Shown here piece by piece: positions 38,935 through 47,994 of a stretch of DNA of 64,000 bases. The stretch lies in contig CAVSIY010000009.1 of the NCBI GenBank assembly GCA_963728165.1, positions 54,997 to 118,996 of the forward strand, read 5' to 3'. A program made the position numbers and the translations under genes. How positions within the stretch are numbered: position 1 is the stretch's first letter; every line of letters begins with the position of its first letter. A model generated the notes under the pieces. That model saw nothing but the letters and a program-made list of their open reading frames with translations, did no database searches and was not told the origin of the DNA. The DNA is from Hyphomicrobium_A sp963728165. Its GTDB lineage: Bacteria; Pseudomonadota; Alphaproteobacteria; Rhizobiales; Hyphomicrobiaceae.

Positions 38935-38981
38935 CAAGCGATTCCTTTCCCCCATGTGCATAGCGGGGACGGAATCGCTTG
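38935..38981. repeat. Long imperfect hairpin between rplI and dnaB
   Basis: CAAGCGATTCC (38935-38945) and GGAATCGCTTG (38971-38981) are perfect 11-bp inverted repeats; inside them TCCCC pairs with GGGGA, giving a 16-pair interrupted stem. It stands 25 bp after the rplI stop in the 125-bp gap before dnaB and has no T run. It could be a processing stem or a REP-like element. Confidence 0.5.
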
Positions 38982-39034
38982 ACGGCTCGTGAGGGCTCGA
39001 CGGGGAGCCTGCGGAATCGGATACGGTCCGCCGC

Positions 39035-40552
39035 ATGGCACAAAACGCGACGCTGATCTCCGACCGGCTCAAAGCGGTGGCAAACGCCGACGAGCCTCTC
39101 CCCTTCCGGCAGGCCCCTCACAACTTGGAGGCCGAGCAGGCGCTCCTGGGCGCCATCCTCGTCAACAACGAGGCGATGGACCGGGTCTCCTCGTTTCTGG
39201 AGGCGCACCATTTCTTCGATCCGCTGCATCAGCAGATCTATGAGACGGCGGCCAAGCTCATTCACGTGGGCAAGCAGGCGACGCCGATCACGCTGCGGAC
39301 GTTCTTCGAGACGGCCGAGCCGATCTCGCCGAACCTCTCCGTGCCGCAGTACCTCGGCACGCTGGCGGCCAACGCCACGACCATCATCAACGCCGAGGAC
39401 TATGGCCGCACGGTCTACGACCTCGCCACGCGGCGCGTCCTCATCATCATCGGCGAGGACATGGTCAACGGTGCCTACGACAGCGCCGTCGACTCCACCC
39501 CCCAGCGCCAGATCGAGGAGGCCGAGACGCGCCTCTACGATCTCGCCGAGCAACGCAAGTACGGCCAAGGTTTCCTCGGCTTCGGCACGGCACTCACCAA
39601 CGCCATCGACATGGCGAACGCCGCCTACCAGCGCTCCGGGCATCTCTCGGGCCTGGCGAGCGGCCTCAACGATCTCGACAGCAAGCTCGGCGGCCTGCAG
39701 CCCTCCGATCTCGTCATCCTGGCGGGGCGCCCGTCGATGGGCAAGACGGCGCTCGCCACCAACATCGCCTACAACATCGCCAAGAACTACAAGTTCGAGC
39801 GCCAATCCGACGGCACCGACAAGGTGACGGACGGCGCCATCGTCGGCTTCTTCTCGCTGGAAATGTCGGCCGAGCAGCTCGCCACCCGCATCCTCTCCGA
39901 GCAGGCCGAGATCTCGAGCGAAAAAATACGACGCGGCATGATCGACGAGGCCGAGTTCCGTAAGCTCGTGGAGGTGAGTCGCGAGATGAGCGAGATCCCG
40001 CTCTACATCGACCAGACGGGCGGCATCTCGGTGGCCCAGCTCGCCGCGCGTGCGCGCAAGCTCAAGCGCCAGAAGGGCCTCGGCCTTCTCGTCGTCGACT
40101 ACCTGCAGCTCTTGACCGGCCACAAGCGCCAGAGCGAGGGCCGCGTGCAGGAGGTCTCCGAGATCACCACCGGCCTCAAGGCGCTGGCAAAGGAGCTCGC
40201 AGTGCCGATCCTCGCGCTCTCGCAGCTCTCGCGCCAGGTCGAGAACCGCGACGACAAGCGTCCGCAGCTCTCCGACCTGCGCGAATCTGGCTCGATCGAG
40301 CAGGACGCCGACGTCGTCATGTTCGTGTTCCGCGAGGAGTACTACGTGGAACGGAAGAAGCCGTCGGAAGCCAACGTGGAAGAGATGCTCAAATGGCAGC
40401 AGGAGATGAGCATCGTGCACGGCAAGGCCGAGGTCATCATCGGCAAGCAGCGCCACGGCCCCACCGGCACCGTGCCGCTGGCCTTCGAGGCGCAATTTAC
40501 CCGCTTCGCCAACCTGGTGCGCGACTACCAGGTGCCCGATTACATGGGCTGA
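39035..40552 (+). CDS. dnaB: Replicative DNA helicase DnaB
   Basis: Hexameric 5'-3' helicase of the replication fork. 505 residues: N-terminal collar domain from LPFRQAPHNLEAEQALLGAI, linker helix, then the RecA-like domain with Walker A GRPSMGKTALA, FSLEMSAEQLATRI, Walker B LLVVDYLQLL, and LSQLSRQVENRDDKRPQLSDLRESGSIEQDAD. A segment of about 25 extra residues sits after NIAKNYKFERQSDGTDK, an insertion I note as typical of alphaproteobacterial DnaB. Intact. Confidence 0.97.
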   Translation: MAQNATLISDRLKAVANADEPLPFRQAPHNLEAEQALLGAILVNNEAMDRVSSFLEAHHFFDPLHQQIYETAAKLIHVGKQATPITLRTFFETAEPISPNLSVPQYLGTLAANATTIINAEDYGRTVYDLATRRVLIIIGEDMVNGAYDSAVDSTPQRQIEEAETRLYDLAEQRKYGQGFLGFGTALTNAIDMANAAYQRSGHLSGLASGLNDLDSKLGGLQPSDLVILAGRPSMGKTALATNIAYNIAKNYKFERQSDGTDKVTDGAIVGFFSLEMSAEQLATRILSEQAEISSEKIRRGMIDEAEFRKLVEVSREMSEIPLYIDQTGGISVAQLAARARKLKRQKGLGLLVVDYLQLLTGHKRQSEGRVQEVSEITTGLKALAKELAVPILALSQLSRQVENRDDKRPQLSDLRESGSIEQDADVVMFVFREEYYVERKKPSEANVEEMLKWQQEMSIVHGKAEVIIGKQRHGPTGTVPLAFEAQFTRFANLVRDYQVPDYMG

Positions 40553-40623
40553 GACACGGGATGGTGGCCTCGTTTCAACCGTGATTCTGGGCTAAGAAGG
40601 GACCTCCTCGGGGGAGACGTCCC

Positions 40624-41848
40624 GTGCACGACACCCAAGCCCGTCCTTCGCGCCGCGCTGCTGCGGCGCCAGCCGAATTCACTACCGGCGGCGCCCGCCA
40701 AGGCTGCCCCGCGCCGCGCTGACGCCGCCGACATTCCGGCGGGCGCCACCGGGGTCATCCGCGTCGACCTCGCCCAACTGCGGGCCAACTGGCAGGCGCT
40801 CAGCCGCCATGTGGCGCCGGCCGAGTGCGGCGCCGTGGTGAAAGCCGATGCCTACGGCGTCGGCGCCTGGCGCGTCATCCCGGCGCTGCTCGAAGCCGGC
40901 TGCCGCTCTTTCTTTGTTGCCACGCTCGAGGAAGCCGCGCGCGCCCGCACGCTTGCGCCCGGTGCCACCGTCTACGTGCTCGACGGGCTCCTGCCAGGAA
41001 CGGCGGGCGATATGGCAGCCCTCGGTGCCACTCCTGCGCTCACCAACATCGAGGACGTGCGCACGTGGGCGTCGCTCGCCAACAATGGCGCACGCGCGCC
41101 TGCGGCGGCGCTGCACGTCGACACCGGCCTGCACCGGCTCGGCATGAGCGCCAAGGAAGTGCGCGAGCTCGTGCGCGACGCAACGCTGCAGCACCGTCTC
41201 GACATCGCCCTCGTCATGAGCCACCTCGCCTGCGCCGACGAGGCCAGCCATCCCATGAACCGCGAGCAGCTCGACATCTTTCATCGGCTGCGCGCCGGCC
41301 TGCCACCCGCGCGCGCGAGCCTCGCCGCCTCCGACGGCCTGATGCTGGGGGCGGACTTTCATCTCGACCTCGTGCGCCCCGGCTACGCGCTCTATGGCGG
41401 CCAGGCCGCACCGGAGCGCACCACGCCCGTCGCCCCCATCGTGCGCGTGCAAGCGCGCATCCTGCAGCTGCACGACGTCGCCGTCGGCGGCCGCATCGGC
41501 TATTCGGCGAGCTACCGCGCGGCAACCCCGCGCCGCATCGCCACGATCGCGGCCGGCTACGCCGACGGCGTCTTCCGTCACGCCAGCGCCACCAACGTGA
41601 CACCGGGGGGCGGCGTCGCCATCGGCGGCAAGCTGGCGCCAATCGTCGGGCGCGTCTCCATGGATCTGATCACTGTCGACGTGACCGAGATCACGGACCC
41701 TGCACCACAGCGCGGCGACTGGGTCGACCTCGTTGGCCCCGGTCTTCCGCTCGAGGCCGTGGGGCGCGCGGCAAGCACCATTGGCTACGAGGTGCTGACG
41801 CGGCTCGGGCCCCGCTTCCACCGCGTCTATCTCGACGCGGCCGGCTGA
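40624..41848 (+). CDS. alr: Alanine racemase Alr, N-terminal frameshift
   Basis: PLP enzyme making D-alanine for peptidoglycan. The body reads in one frame: VIRVDLAQLRANWQAL, the PLP lysine in CGAVVKADAYGVG, RLGMS, the catalytic Tyr in GRIGYSASYRA, and GRVSMDLITVDVT. That frame is open upstream to about 40562 but has no ATG, GTG or TTG before RVDLAQL; the first start in it, GTG 40811, would remove the first beta strand. GGGGGAG stands eight bases before GTG 40624, which opens another frame (VHDTQARPSRR) ending near 40720. One indel in the GC-rich 40650-40720 would join them. Full length then about 408. Confidence 0.85.
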
Positions 41849-41854
41849 GCGTCC

Positions 41855-43231
41855 ATGGCCAAGCCGATCAAGACGACCTTCGTGTGCCAGAGCTGCGGCG
41901 CCGCCTCGCCGCGCTGGGCCGGCAAGTGCCCCTCGTGCGGAGAATGGAACACGCTCGCTGAGGAAGCCGAAGCGATCGCGCCGCCGGGCTCCGGCCTTGC
42001 GCGCAAGGGGTCGGGGCGCGTCATCGCGCTGGAGAGCCTCAAGGGCAGAGGCCGCGAAGCCCCGCGCTTCTCGACCGGCTTTGCCGAGCTCGACCGCGTC
42101 ACCGGCGGCGGCATCGTGCCGGGCTCGGCGCTGCTGATCGGCGGCGAGCCGGGCATCGGCAAGTCAACGCTGCTGTTGCAGCTTGCCGCCTCGCTCGCGC
42201 GCGCTGGGCGCCGCGCCCTCTATTTCTCGGGCGAGGAGGCGGCAGCCCAGGTGCGCCTGCGCGCGCAGCGGCTGGGCCTCACCGAGGCGCCCGTCGATCT
42301 TGCCTGCGAGACGAGCCTCGCCAGCATCCTCGCGACGCTGGAGGCGGGACCACCGGCCGACCTCGTGGTTATCGACTCCATCCAGACGCTGTGGGCCGAG
42401 ACGATTGAGGCCGCGCCCGGCACCGTGAGCCAGGTGCGTGCCGCCGCCCAGGCGCTGATCCGCCACGCCAAGACCGCCGGCAGCGCTCTGCTGCTCGTCG
42501 GTCACGTCACCAAGGACGGACAGATCGCCGGCCCCAAGGTGATCGAGCACATGGTCGACACCGTGTTGTATTTCGAAGGCGACCGCGCGCACACCTACCG
42601 CATCCTGCGCGCGGTCAAGAACCGGTTCGGCGCGACCGACGAGATCGGCGTGTTCGAGATGGCGTCGGAAGGCCTGCGCGAGGTTCCCAACCCATCGGAG
42701 CTGTTCCTCGGCGACCGCGAAGCCTTAAGCCCCGGGGCCGCCGTCTTCGCCGGGCTGGAGGGCACGCGCCCGCTACTGGTGGAGATCCAGGCCCTCGTCG
42801 CCCCCTCGGGGCTCGGCACACCGCGGCGCGCCGTCGTCGGCTGGGACGCAAACCGGCTCGCCATGCTGCTCGCCGTGCTGGAGACGCGCGCCGGGGTCTC
42901 CTTCGCCGGCCACGACGTCTATCTCAATGTCGCCGGGGGCCTGAAGATCAACGAGCCGGCCGCCGACCTCGCCGCCGCCGCCGCGCTGCTGTCATCGCTG
43001 TCGGGTGTTGCCGTTCCGCGACACCGGGTTCACTTCGGCGAGGTGTCGCTGTCGGGCGCCCTCAACGCCATTCCGCTCATGACGCCGCGCCTTAAAGAGG
43101 CGCAAAAGCTGGGATTTCGCCAGGCGGTGCTGCCCGCGCAGGGCGAGCTGGAGACCGGTGCACTCAAGCTCGAGCTGAGCCGCCTCGCGCATGTGAGGGA
43201 GCTTGCGGACGCGGCCTCGTCATGCGACTGA
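41855..43231 (+). CDS. radA: DNA repair protein RadA
   Basis: RecA-like ATPase that drives branch migration in homologous recombination. 458 residues: N-terminal C4 zinc finger (CQSCGAASPRWAGKCPSC), Walker A GGEPGIGKSTLL, the RadA motif VKNRFGATDEIGVFEM, Walker B LVVIDSIQT, and a C-terminal Lon-like domain (LNVAGGLKINEPAADLAAAAALLSS). Begins 6 bp after alr, likely one operon with alr and cvpA. Confidence 0.96.
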   Translation: MAKPIKTTFVCQSCGAASPRWAGKCPSCGEWNTLAEEAEAIAPPGSGLARKGSGRVIALESLKGRGREAPRFSTGFAELDRVTGGGIVPGSALLIGGEPGIGKSTLLLQLAASLARAGRRALYFSGEEAAAQVRLRAQRLGLTEAPVDLACETSLASILATLEAGPPADLVVIDSIQTLWAETIEAAPGTVSQVRAAAQALIRHAKTAGSALLLVGHVTKDGQIAGPKVIEHMVDTVLYFEGDRAHTYRILRAVKNRFGATDEIGVFEMASEGLREVPNPSELFLGDREALSPGAAVFAGLEGTRPLLVEIQALVAPSGLGTPRRAVVGWDANRLAMLLAVLETRAGVSFAGHDVYLNVAGGLKINEPAADLAAAAALLSSLSGVAVPRHRVHFGEVSLSGALNAIPLMTPRLKEAQKLGFRQAVLPAQGELETGALKLELSRLAHVRELADAASSCD

Positions 43232-43278
43232 CAACGAGCGCCATTTACCATCTCTAGGGCTGCCACTTCGGGGCGATC

Positions 43279-43929
43279 ATGCTGGGACCGATCACCTATC
43301 TCGACGCCGCGCTGATCGCCGTCTGCTTCATTTCCGGCCTCTTGGCGATGTACCGGGGCTTTGCGCGCGAGATGCTGTCGATCGTCTCGTGGGCGGTGGC
43401 GGCGGCAGCCGTCCTCTACTTCGTGATGTTCCACAAGCCGTTCGCCCAGGAGATGGCCCAGCAGATGGGAACCCAGGTGGCGGTGGCGCAGATCGTCGTC
43501 GGCGCCATCATCTTCCTCATCGTGCTGATTGTGGTTCACCTCATCACGGCACGCATCTCCGACGCCATCCTGGACAGCCGCATCGGCATGGTCGACCGGG
43601 TGCTCGGCTTCCTGTTCGGCGTGGCCCGGGGCTTCATCCTGATCGTCATCCCCTACATGTTCTACGCGGCCTTCTTCCCCGACCCCAACCAGCACGTCCC
43701 CTGGGTGCGCGAGGCGAAGTCCCTGCCCTACATCAAGGGCACCGGGGATACCTTGCGCTACATGCTCGAATCGTACCTCCCTTCCTCTCTGACGGCGCCG
43801 CCTGGCGAACAGCCGCCCTCGCCGGAGGGGCAGCAGGGGAGCCTCAAAAAGCCCTGGGGCGACGAATTGGCGCTTGAAGCGCGCGCGAAGTATCATATTT
43901 GTGTCACGTGGCAAGTGCGCGCCGGCTGA
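43279..43929 (+). CDS. cvpA: CvpA family membrane protein
   Basis: 216 residues with four hydrophobic segments (LDAALIAVCFISGLLAMYRG, EMLSIVSWAVAAAAVLYFVM, VGAIIFLIVLIVVHLITARI, GRVLGFLFGVARGFILIVIP), the colicin V production protein family. The motif YRGFAREMLSIVSW and DRVLGFLFGVARG are conserved. The last 25 residues are less conserved. Just upstream of purF, the classical cvpA-purF linkage; its biochemical role is not established. Confidence 0.92.
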   Translation: MLGPITYLDAALIAVCFISGLLAMYRGFAREMLSIVSWAVAAAAVLYFVMFHKPFAQEMAQQMGTQVAVAQIVVGAIIFLIVLIVVHLITARISDAILDSRIGMVDRVLGFLFGVARGFILIVIPYMFYAAFFPDPNQHVPWVREAKSLPYIKGTGDTLRYMLESYLPSSLTAPPGEQPPSPEGQQGSLKKPWGDELALEARAKYHICVTWQVRAG

Positions 43930-44002
43930 CCCGCGCGCATAAGCTTGCGTTAACGATAGCGTAGTTCGTCGAGCGTCAGCAGGACACCAGCGGGAGGTGG
44001 CC

Positions 44003-45493
44003 ATGACTCATTGGCTCGAGACCGATCACAAGCTGCGAGGTCCAGGGTACCTGCGCTACGGCGACGATAAACTCCGCGAGGAATGCGGGGTCTTCGGTGT
44101 TTTTGGGCACCCGGAAGCCGCCGCCATCACCGCGCTCGGCCTGCACGCGCTGCAGCACCGCGGACAAGAGGCCTGCGGCATCGTCAGCTACGATGGCCAG
44201 CAGTTCCACCAAGAGCGGCGTATGGGCCTGGTCGGCGACAACTTCTCGCGCGCCAGCGTCATCGAGCGCCTGCAAGGCCACCTCGCCATCGGCCACAACC
44301 GCTACTCGACGACGGGCGAAGCGGTCATGCGTAATGTGCAGCCGCTTTTCGCCGACATCGATACCGGCGGCTTCGCCGTCGCCCACAACGGTAATTTCAC
44401 CAACGCGCTCACCGTGCGCCAGGAGCTGATCTCGTCTGGCGCCATCTGCCAGTCGACCTCCGACACCGAGGTCATCCTCCATCTTCTCTCCCGCTCGCAG
44501 AAGCGCCGCGTCGTGGAGCGCTTCGTCGAGGCCTTGCGCCAGATCGAAGGCGCGTATGCACTCGTGTGCCTGACCAACGAGATGCTGATCGGCGCCCGCG
44601 ATCCCATCGGCATCCGCCCCCTCGTGATCGGCCGCCTCGAGTCCTCCTATGTGCTCGCTTCCGAGACGTGCGCGCTCGACATGGTAGGCGCCGAGTTCGT
44701 GCGCGAGGTGGAGAACGGCGAGGTGGTGGTCATCACCGAGGCCGGGCTCGAAAGCCACCGGCCCTTCCCCATGCGGCCGGCCCGCCCCTGCATCTTCGAG
44801 TACATCTATTTCGCCCGCCCTGACTCGGTCATCGGCGGGCGCACTGTTTATGACATCCGCAAGCAGATGGGCGTGCAGCTCGCGCGCGAGGCGGCGTGCA
44901 CCGCCGACGTCATCGTGCCGATCCCGGACTCGGGCGTGCCGGCGGCGATCGGCTTCGCGCAAGAGGCCAACGTGCCGTTCGAGCTCGGCATCATCCGCAA
45001 TCACTACGTGGGCCGCACCTTCATCGAGCCCGAGCAGCGCATTCGCCAGCTGGGCGTCAAGCTCAAGCACTCGGCCAATGCCAGCGTCATCCGCGGCAAC
45101 CGCATCGTGCTCGTCGACGACAGCGTCGTGCGCGGCACCACCTCGAAGAAAATCGTGAAGCTCATGTACGAGGCCGGCGCCAAGGAGGTGCACATGCGCA
45201 TCGCCTCGCCGCCGATCACGCACCCCGACTATTACGGCATCGACACCCCCGACAAGATCGACCTGCTCGCGGCCAACAAGGACCTCGAGGGCATGCGCGA
45301 GTTCCTCGGCGCCACCTCGCTGGCCTTTCTCTCCGTCGACGGCATCTACCGGGCGGTCGGCTTCGATCACCGCGATGACCGCAGCCCGCAGTTCACCGAT
45401 CATTGCTTCACGGGCGAGTACCCGACGCCGCTCGCCGATCAGAACGGCCAGACCACGCCTCGTCAGCTTTCGCTCCTGGCCGAGGTCGGCTGA
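44003..45493 (+). CDS. purF: Amidophosphoribosyltransferase PurF
   Basis: First committed enzyme of purine synthesis: PRPP plus glutamine to phosphoribosylamine. ATG 44003 has GGGAGG upstream (GTG 43997 is an in-frame alternative). A 27-residue propeptide is expected to be removed to expose the N-terminal nucleophile C28 in EECGVFGVFG. The glutaminase part shows LQHRGQEACGI and GHNRYSTTGE; the PRPP site is VLVDDSVVRGTTS. The C-terminus reads HCFTGEYPTPLADQ. 496 residues, intact. No purine riboswitch was recognised in the short leader. Confidence 0.96.
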   Translation: MTHWLETDHKLRGPGYLRYGDDKLREECGVFGVFGHPEAAAITALGLHALQHRGQEACGIVSYDGQQFHQERRMGLVGDNFSRASVIERLQGHLAIGHNRYSTTGEAVMRNVQPLFADIDTGGFAVAHNGNFTNALTVRQELISSGAICQSTSDTEVILHLLSRSQKRRVVERFVEALRQIEGAYALVCLTNEMLIGARDPIGIRPLVIGRLESSYVLASETCALDMVGAEFVREVENGEVVVITEAGLESHRPFPMRPARPCIFEYIYFARPDSVIGGRTVYDIRKQMGVQLAREAACTADVIVPIPDSGVPAAIGFAQEANVPFELGIIRNHYVGRTFIEPEQRIRQLGVKLKHSANASVIRGNRIVLVDDSVVRGTTSKKIVKLMYEAGAKEVHMRIASPPITHPDYYGIDTPDKIDLLAANKDLEGMREFLGATSLAFLSVDGIYRAVGFDHRDDRSPQFTDHCFTGEYPTPLADQNGQTTPRQLSLLAEVG

Positions 45494-45513
45494 GGGGACT
45501 TTGGGGCCGGTCT

Positions 45514-45535
45514 CGGGACCCCCGTACGGGTCCCG
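45514..45535 (+). terminator. GC-rich hairpin after purF
   Basis: CGGGACCC (45514-45521) and GGGTCCCG (45528-45535) form a perfect eight-pair stem with a six-base loop, 20 bp after the purF stop. The sequence after it is AAACC, with no T run, so termination is likely but not certain. Confidence 0.4.
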
Positions 45536-45628
45536 GAAACCAGGAAAACCGCTTGGGCTTGCCTCGGCTGCGGCTGACGGCTAGCAGTCATAGGCACGCC
45601 CTGTCGGCGTACTCCTGTGAGTCCGGGC

Positions 45629-46387
45629 ATGAAAACCAAGAAACTCTTTAAGGAGCGCCTGGCCCTGGTCACGGGAGCCTCGCGCGGAATTGGCCGCGCG
45701 GTGGCGCTGGCGCTCGCTCAGCAGGGGGCCCACGTCGTCATCACGGCACGGACGGTCGGAGCACTCGAGGAGCTCGACGACGAGATCCGCGCCCAAGGCG
45801 GCAAGGCCACGCTGCTGCCACTCGACCTGCGCAACGGCGACAAGATCGACCAGCTGGGACCGACGCTCTACCAGCGCTGGGGCAAGCTCGACATCCTTGT
45901 CGGCTGCGGAGGCATCCTCGGTCCGCTGTCCCCGCTGCATCACGTGACCGAGGACGCGTGGAATGCCGTCATCGACATCAATCTGTCGGCCAACTGGCGG
46001 CTGATCCGCACGCTCGATCCGCTGCTCAAACGCGCCGAGGCGGGGCGCGCGGTGTTTGCGACCTCAGGCGCGGCCAGCGGCAAGTATGCCTACTGGGGCC
46101 CCTACGCCGTGTCGAAGGCGGGGCTCGAGACGCTGGTCAAAACCTACGCGCACGAGCTCGGCGACACGCCGGTGCGCGCCAACCTCGTCAATCCCGGCGG
46201 CGTACGCACGCAGATGCGCGCCAAGGCGTTTCCCGGCGAGGACCCCAAGACGCTGCCGGCGCCGGAGGAGGTCGTGCCGCTCTTTTTGGAGCTCGTCTCG
46301 CCCGAGTGCACCCTCAACGGACACGTCGTCAATTTCCACGAGTGGCTGAAGAAGCGCGCCGCGGAGACGACGAGCTCCGACGTCTGA
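45629..46387 (+). CDS. SDR-family oxidoreductase
   Basis: Classical short-chain dehydrogenase of about 252 residues (ATG 45629; GTG 45617 in frame upstream). Cofactor loop VTGASRGIGRAVALAL near residue 13, basic residue after strand 2 (ITARTVG) suggesting NADP preference, the catalytic serine in ATSGAASG and YAVSKAG with Tyr and Lys. The 'NAG' turn reads CGG (VGCGGILGP), a YciK-type variant. Substrate unknown. Stands between purF and the convergent MBL gene. Confidence 0.9.
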   Translation: MKTKKLFKERLALVTGASRGIGRAVALALAQQGAHVVITARTVGALEELDDEIRAQGGKATLLPLDLRNGDKIDQLGPTLYQRWGKLDILVGCGGILGPLSPLHHVTEDAWNAVIDINLSANWRLIRTLDPLLKRAEAGRAVFATSGAASGKYAYWGPYAVSKAGLETLVKTYAHELGDTPVRANLVNPGGVRTQMRAKAFPGEDPKTLPAPEEVVPLFLELVSPECTLNGHVVNFHEWLKKRAAETTSSDV

Positions 46388-46396
46388 GCAGATGGC

Positions 46397-47191
46397 TCAG
46401 AACTCGATGACCATGCCGTCGTAGGCGGGCTCGACGCCGGCGGGAAGCTCGCGCTTCAAGGCCTCGTAGTCGAGGTCGGTGGTCATGTGGGTGAGGATGG
46501 CGCGCTTGGGCCGCAAGCGCCCGATCCATTCGAGCGCCTGCTTCACCGAGAAGTGGCTCGGATGCGCACTGAAGCGCAGCGCATCGACGATCCATACGTC
46601 GAGCCCCTGAAGCAGCGGCACCGACGCCTCGGGGATCCCGCTGATGTCGGGCGAGTAGGCAAGCCCCCCGAAGCGGAAGCCGAGCGAGCCCATGTCGCCG
46701 TGCTCCTGCGCAATGGGCACCGCCTCGATAAGGCCGCTCGCGCCCTCGATGCGGATCGGCTCAGGCGGCGTGATCGTGTGCGCGCTGAGGATCGGCGCAT
46801 AGTTGGAGCCGGGGATCGCCTGGAAGCAGTAGCGGAAGCGCCCCTCGAGGCTCTGAAGCGTGCCCTCATCGCCCCACACGTCGATGCGCCGCTTCATGGC
46901 GTAGGCGACCATGCGCAGATCGTCGATGCCGTGCGTGTGGTCGGCGTGGTCGTGCGTATAGAGCACGGCGTCGAGTGCGTTGGCGCGCACCCCCAAGAGC
47001 TGCTCGCGCAAATCGGGCGAGCTGTCGACGAGGACCGTGGTGTGGTGGCCGCGTCCGAGCCGCTCCACGAGCAGGCTGCAGCGCCGGCGCCGGTTCTTCG
47101 GCTCGGCGGGATCGCACGCGCCCCACATGGTGCCGATGCGCGGCACGCCGCCAGAGGAGCCGCAGCCGAGGATCGTGGCGCGAAAGCTCAT
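46397..47191 (-). CDS. MBL-fold metallo-hydrolase, PhnP-like
   Basis: 264 residues. Starts MSFRATILGCGSSGGVPRIG and carries the metal motif THDHADHTHGIDDLR; LVDSSPDLREQLL, further histidines at QEHGDMGSLGFR and SAHPSHFS, and ILTHMTTDLDYEAL fit the PhnP-like cyclic phosphodiesterase group, though it is the housekeeping member found after tatD in alphaproteobacteria, not part of a phosphonate operon. ATG overlaps the tatD stop (ATGA), so translation is coupled. Confidence 0.92.
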   Translation of the reverse strand: MSFRATILGCGSSGGVPRIGTMWGACDPAEPKNRRRRCSLLVERLGRGHHTTVLVDSSPDLREQLLGVRANALDAVLYTHDHADHTHGIDDLRMVAYAMKRRIDVWGDEGTLQSLEGRFRYCFQAIPGSNYAPILSAHTITPPEPIRIEGASGLIEAVPIAQEHGDMGSLGFRFGGLAYSPDISGIPEASVPLLQGLDVWIVDALRFSAHPSHFSVKQALEWIGRLRPKRAILTHMTTDLDYEALKRELPAGVEPAYDGMVIEF

Positions 47192-47994
47192 GCGGCAGCG
47201 GTGTCCTTCGCCAAGGGGCGGTGGACCTTGCCGAACAGCTTGAAGAAATTGTCGGTCGTCGCTGCCGCGATCTCCTCCACCGAGACGCCCTTGACCTTGG
47301 CCAGCGCCTTGGCGGTATGCACGACGTAGGCCGGCTCGTTGGTCTTGCCGCGGTAGGGCTCCGGCGCCAGGAAGGGTGCATCCGTCTCGACCAGCATGCG
47401 CTCGAGCGGCACGGAGGCGGCGATGTCGCGCAAGGCGTCCGACTTCTTGAACGTCACCACGCCGGTGAACGAGACATAAAGGCCGAGCTCAAGCGCGCGC
47501 TGGGCCAGCTCGGGCCCGCCCGTGTAGCAATGCAGGATCGCGGGGAACGGCCCCTTGGCGTGCTCCTCCTCCAGGATGCGGACGGTGTCGGCGTCCGCAT
47601 CGCGCGTGTGGATCTCGAGCGGCAGACCGGTGAGGCGCGCCGCTGCGATGTGACGGCGGAAGCCTTCGGCTTGGGCTTCCGGCGTCGAGTGCTTGTAGTA
47701 GTAGTCGAGCCCTGCCTCGCCGATGGCGACCACCTTGGGGTGCTCTGAGAGGCGCACGATCTCCTCGACCGAGATATCGAGCTCCTCGTGCGCGTTGTGC
47801 GGGTGCGTGCCGACCGAGCAATAGACGTCCGTGTTCGCCTCGGCGATGGCCAACAGCTCCGGCAAGCGGCGGATGCGCGTCGAGATCGTCACCATCACAC
47901 CGACGCCGGCCGCCCGGGCGCGCGCCAGCAGGCCGGAGCGGTCCTCCGCCAACTGGGGAAAGTCGAGATGACAATGGTGGTCGACGAGCATCAT
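47188..47994 (-). CDS. tatD: TatD family metal-dependent DNase
   Basis: TIM-barrel hydrolase with 3'-5' exonuclease activity in characterised relatives. 268 residues: first metal pair in DHHCHLDF, SVGTHPHNA, the glutamate in IGEAGLDYYY, histidines in LEIHTRDAD and ILHCYTGG, and the aspartate in LVETDAPFLAP. Starts at a tandem ATG overlapping the metG stop; its own stop overlaps the MBL start. Confidence 0.94.
   Translation of the reverse strand: MMLVDHHCHLDFPQLAEDRSGLLARARAAGVGVMVTISTRIRRLPELLAIAEANTDVYCSVGTHPHNAHEELDISVEEIVRLSEHPKVVAIGEAGLDYYYKHSTPEAQAEGFRRHIAAARLTGLPLEIHTRDADADTVRILEEEHAKGPFPAILHCYTGGPELAQRALELGLYVSFTGVVTFKKSDALRDIAASVPLERMLVETDAPFLAPEPYRGKTNEPAYVVHTAKALAKVKGVSVEEIAAATTDNFFKLFGKVHRPLAKDTAAA

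Noticed and set aside
38657..40495. 612-residue minus-strand open frame across dnaB
   Set aside because: Antisense to intact DnaB; no start-region or domain support.
43930..44002. Purine riboswitch before purF
   Set aside because: The leader is short and shows no aptamer-like stems.
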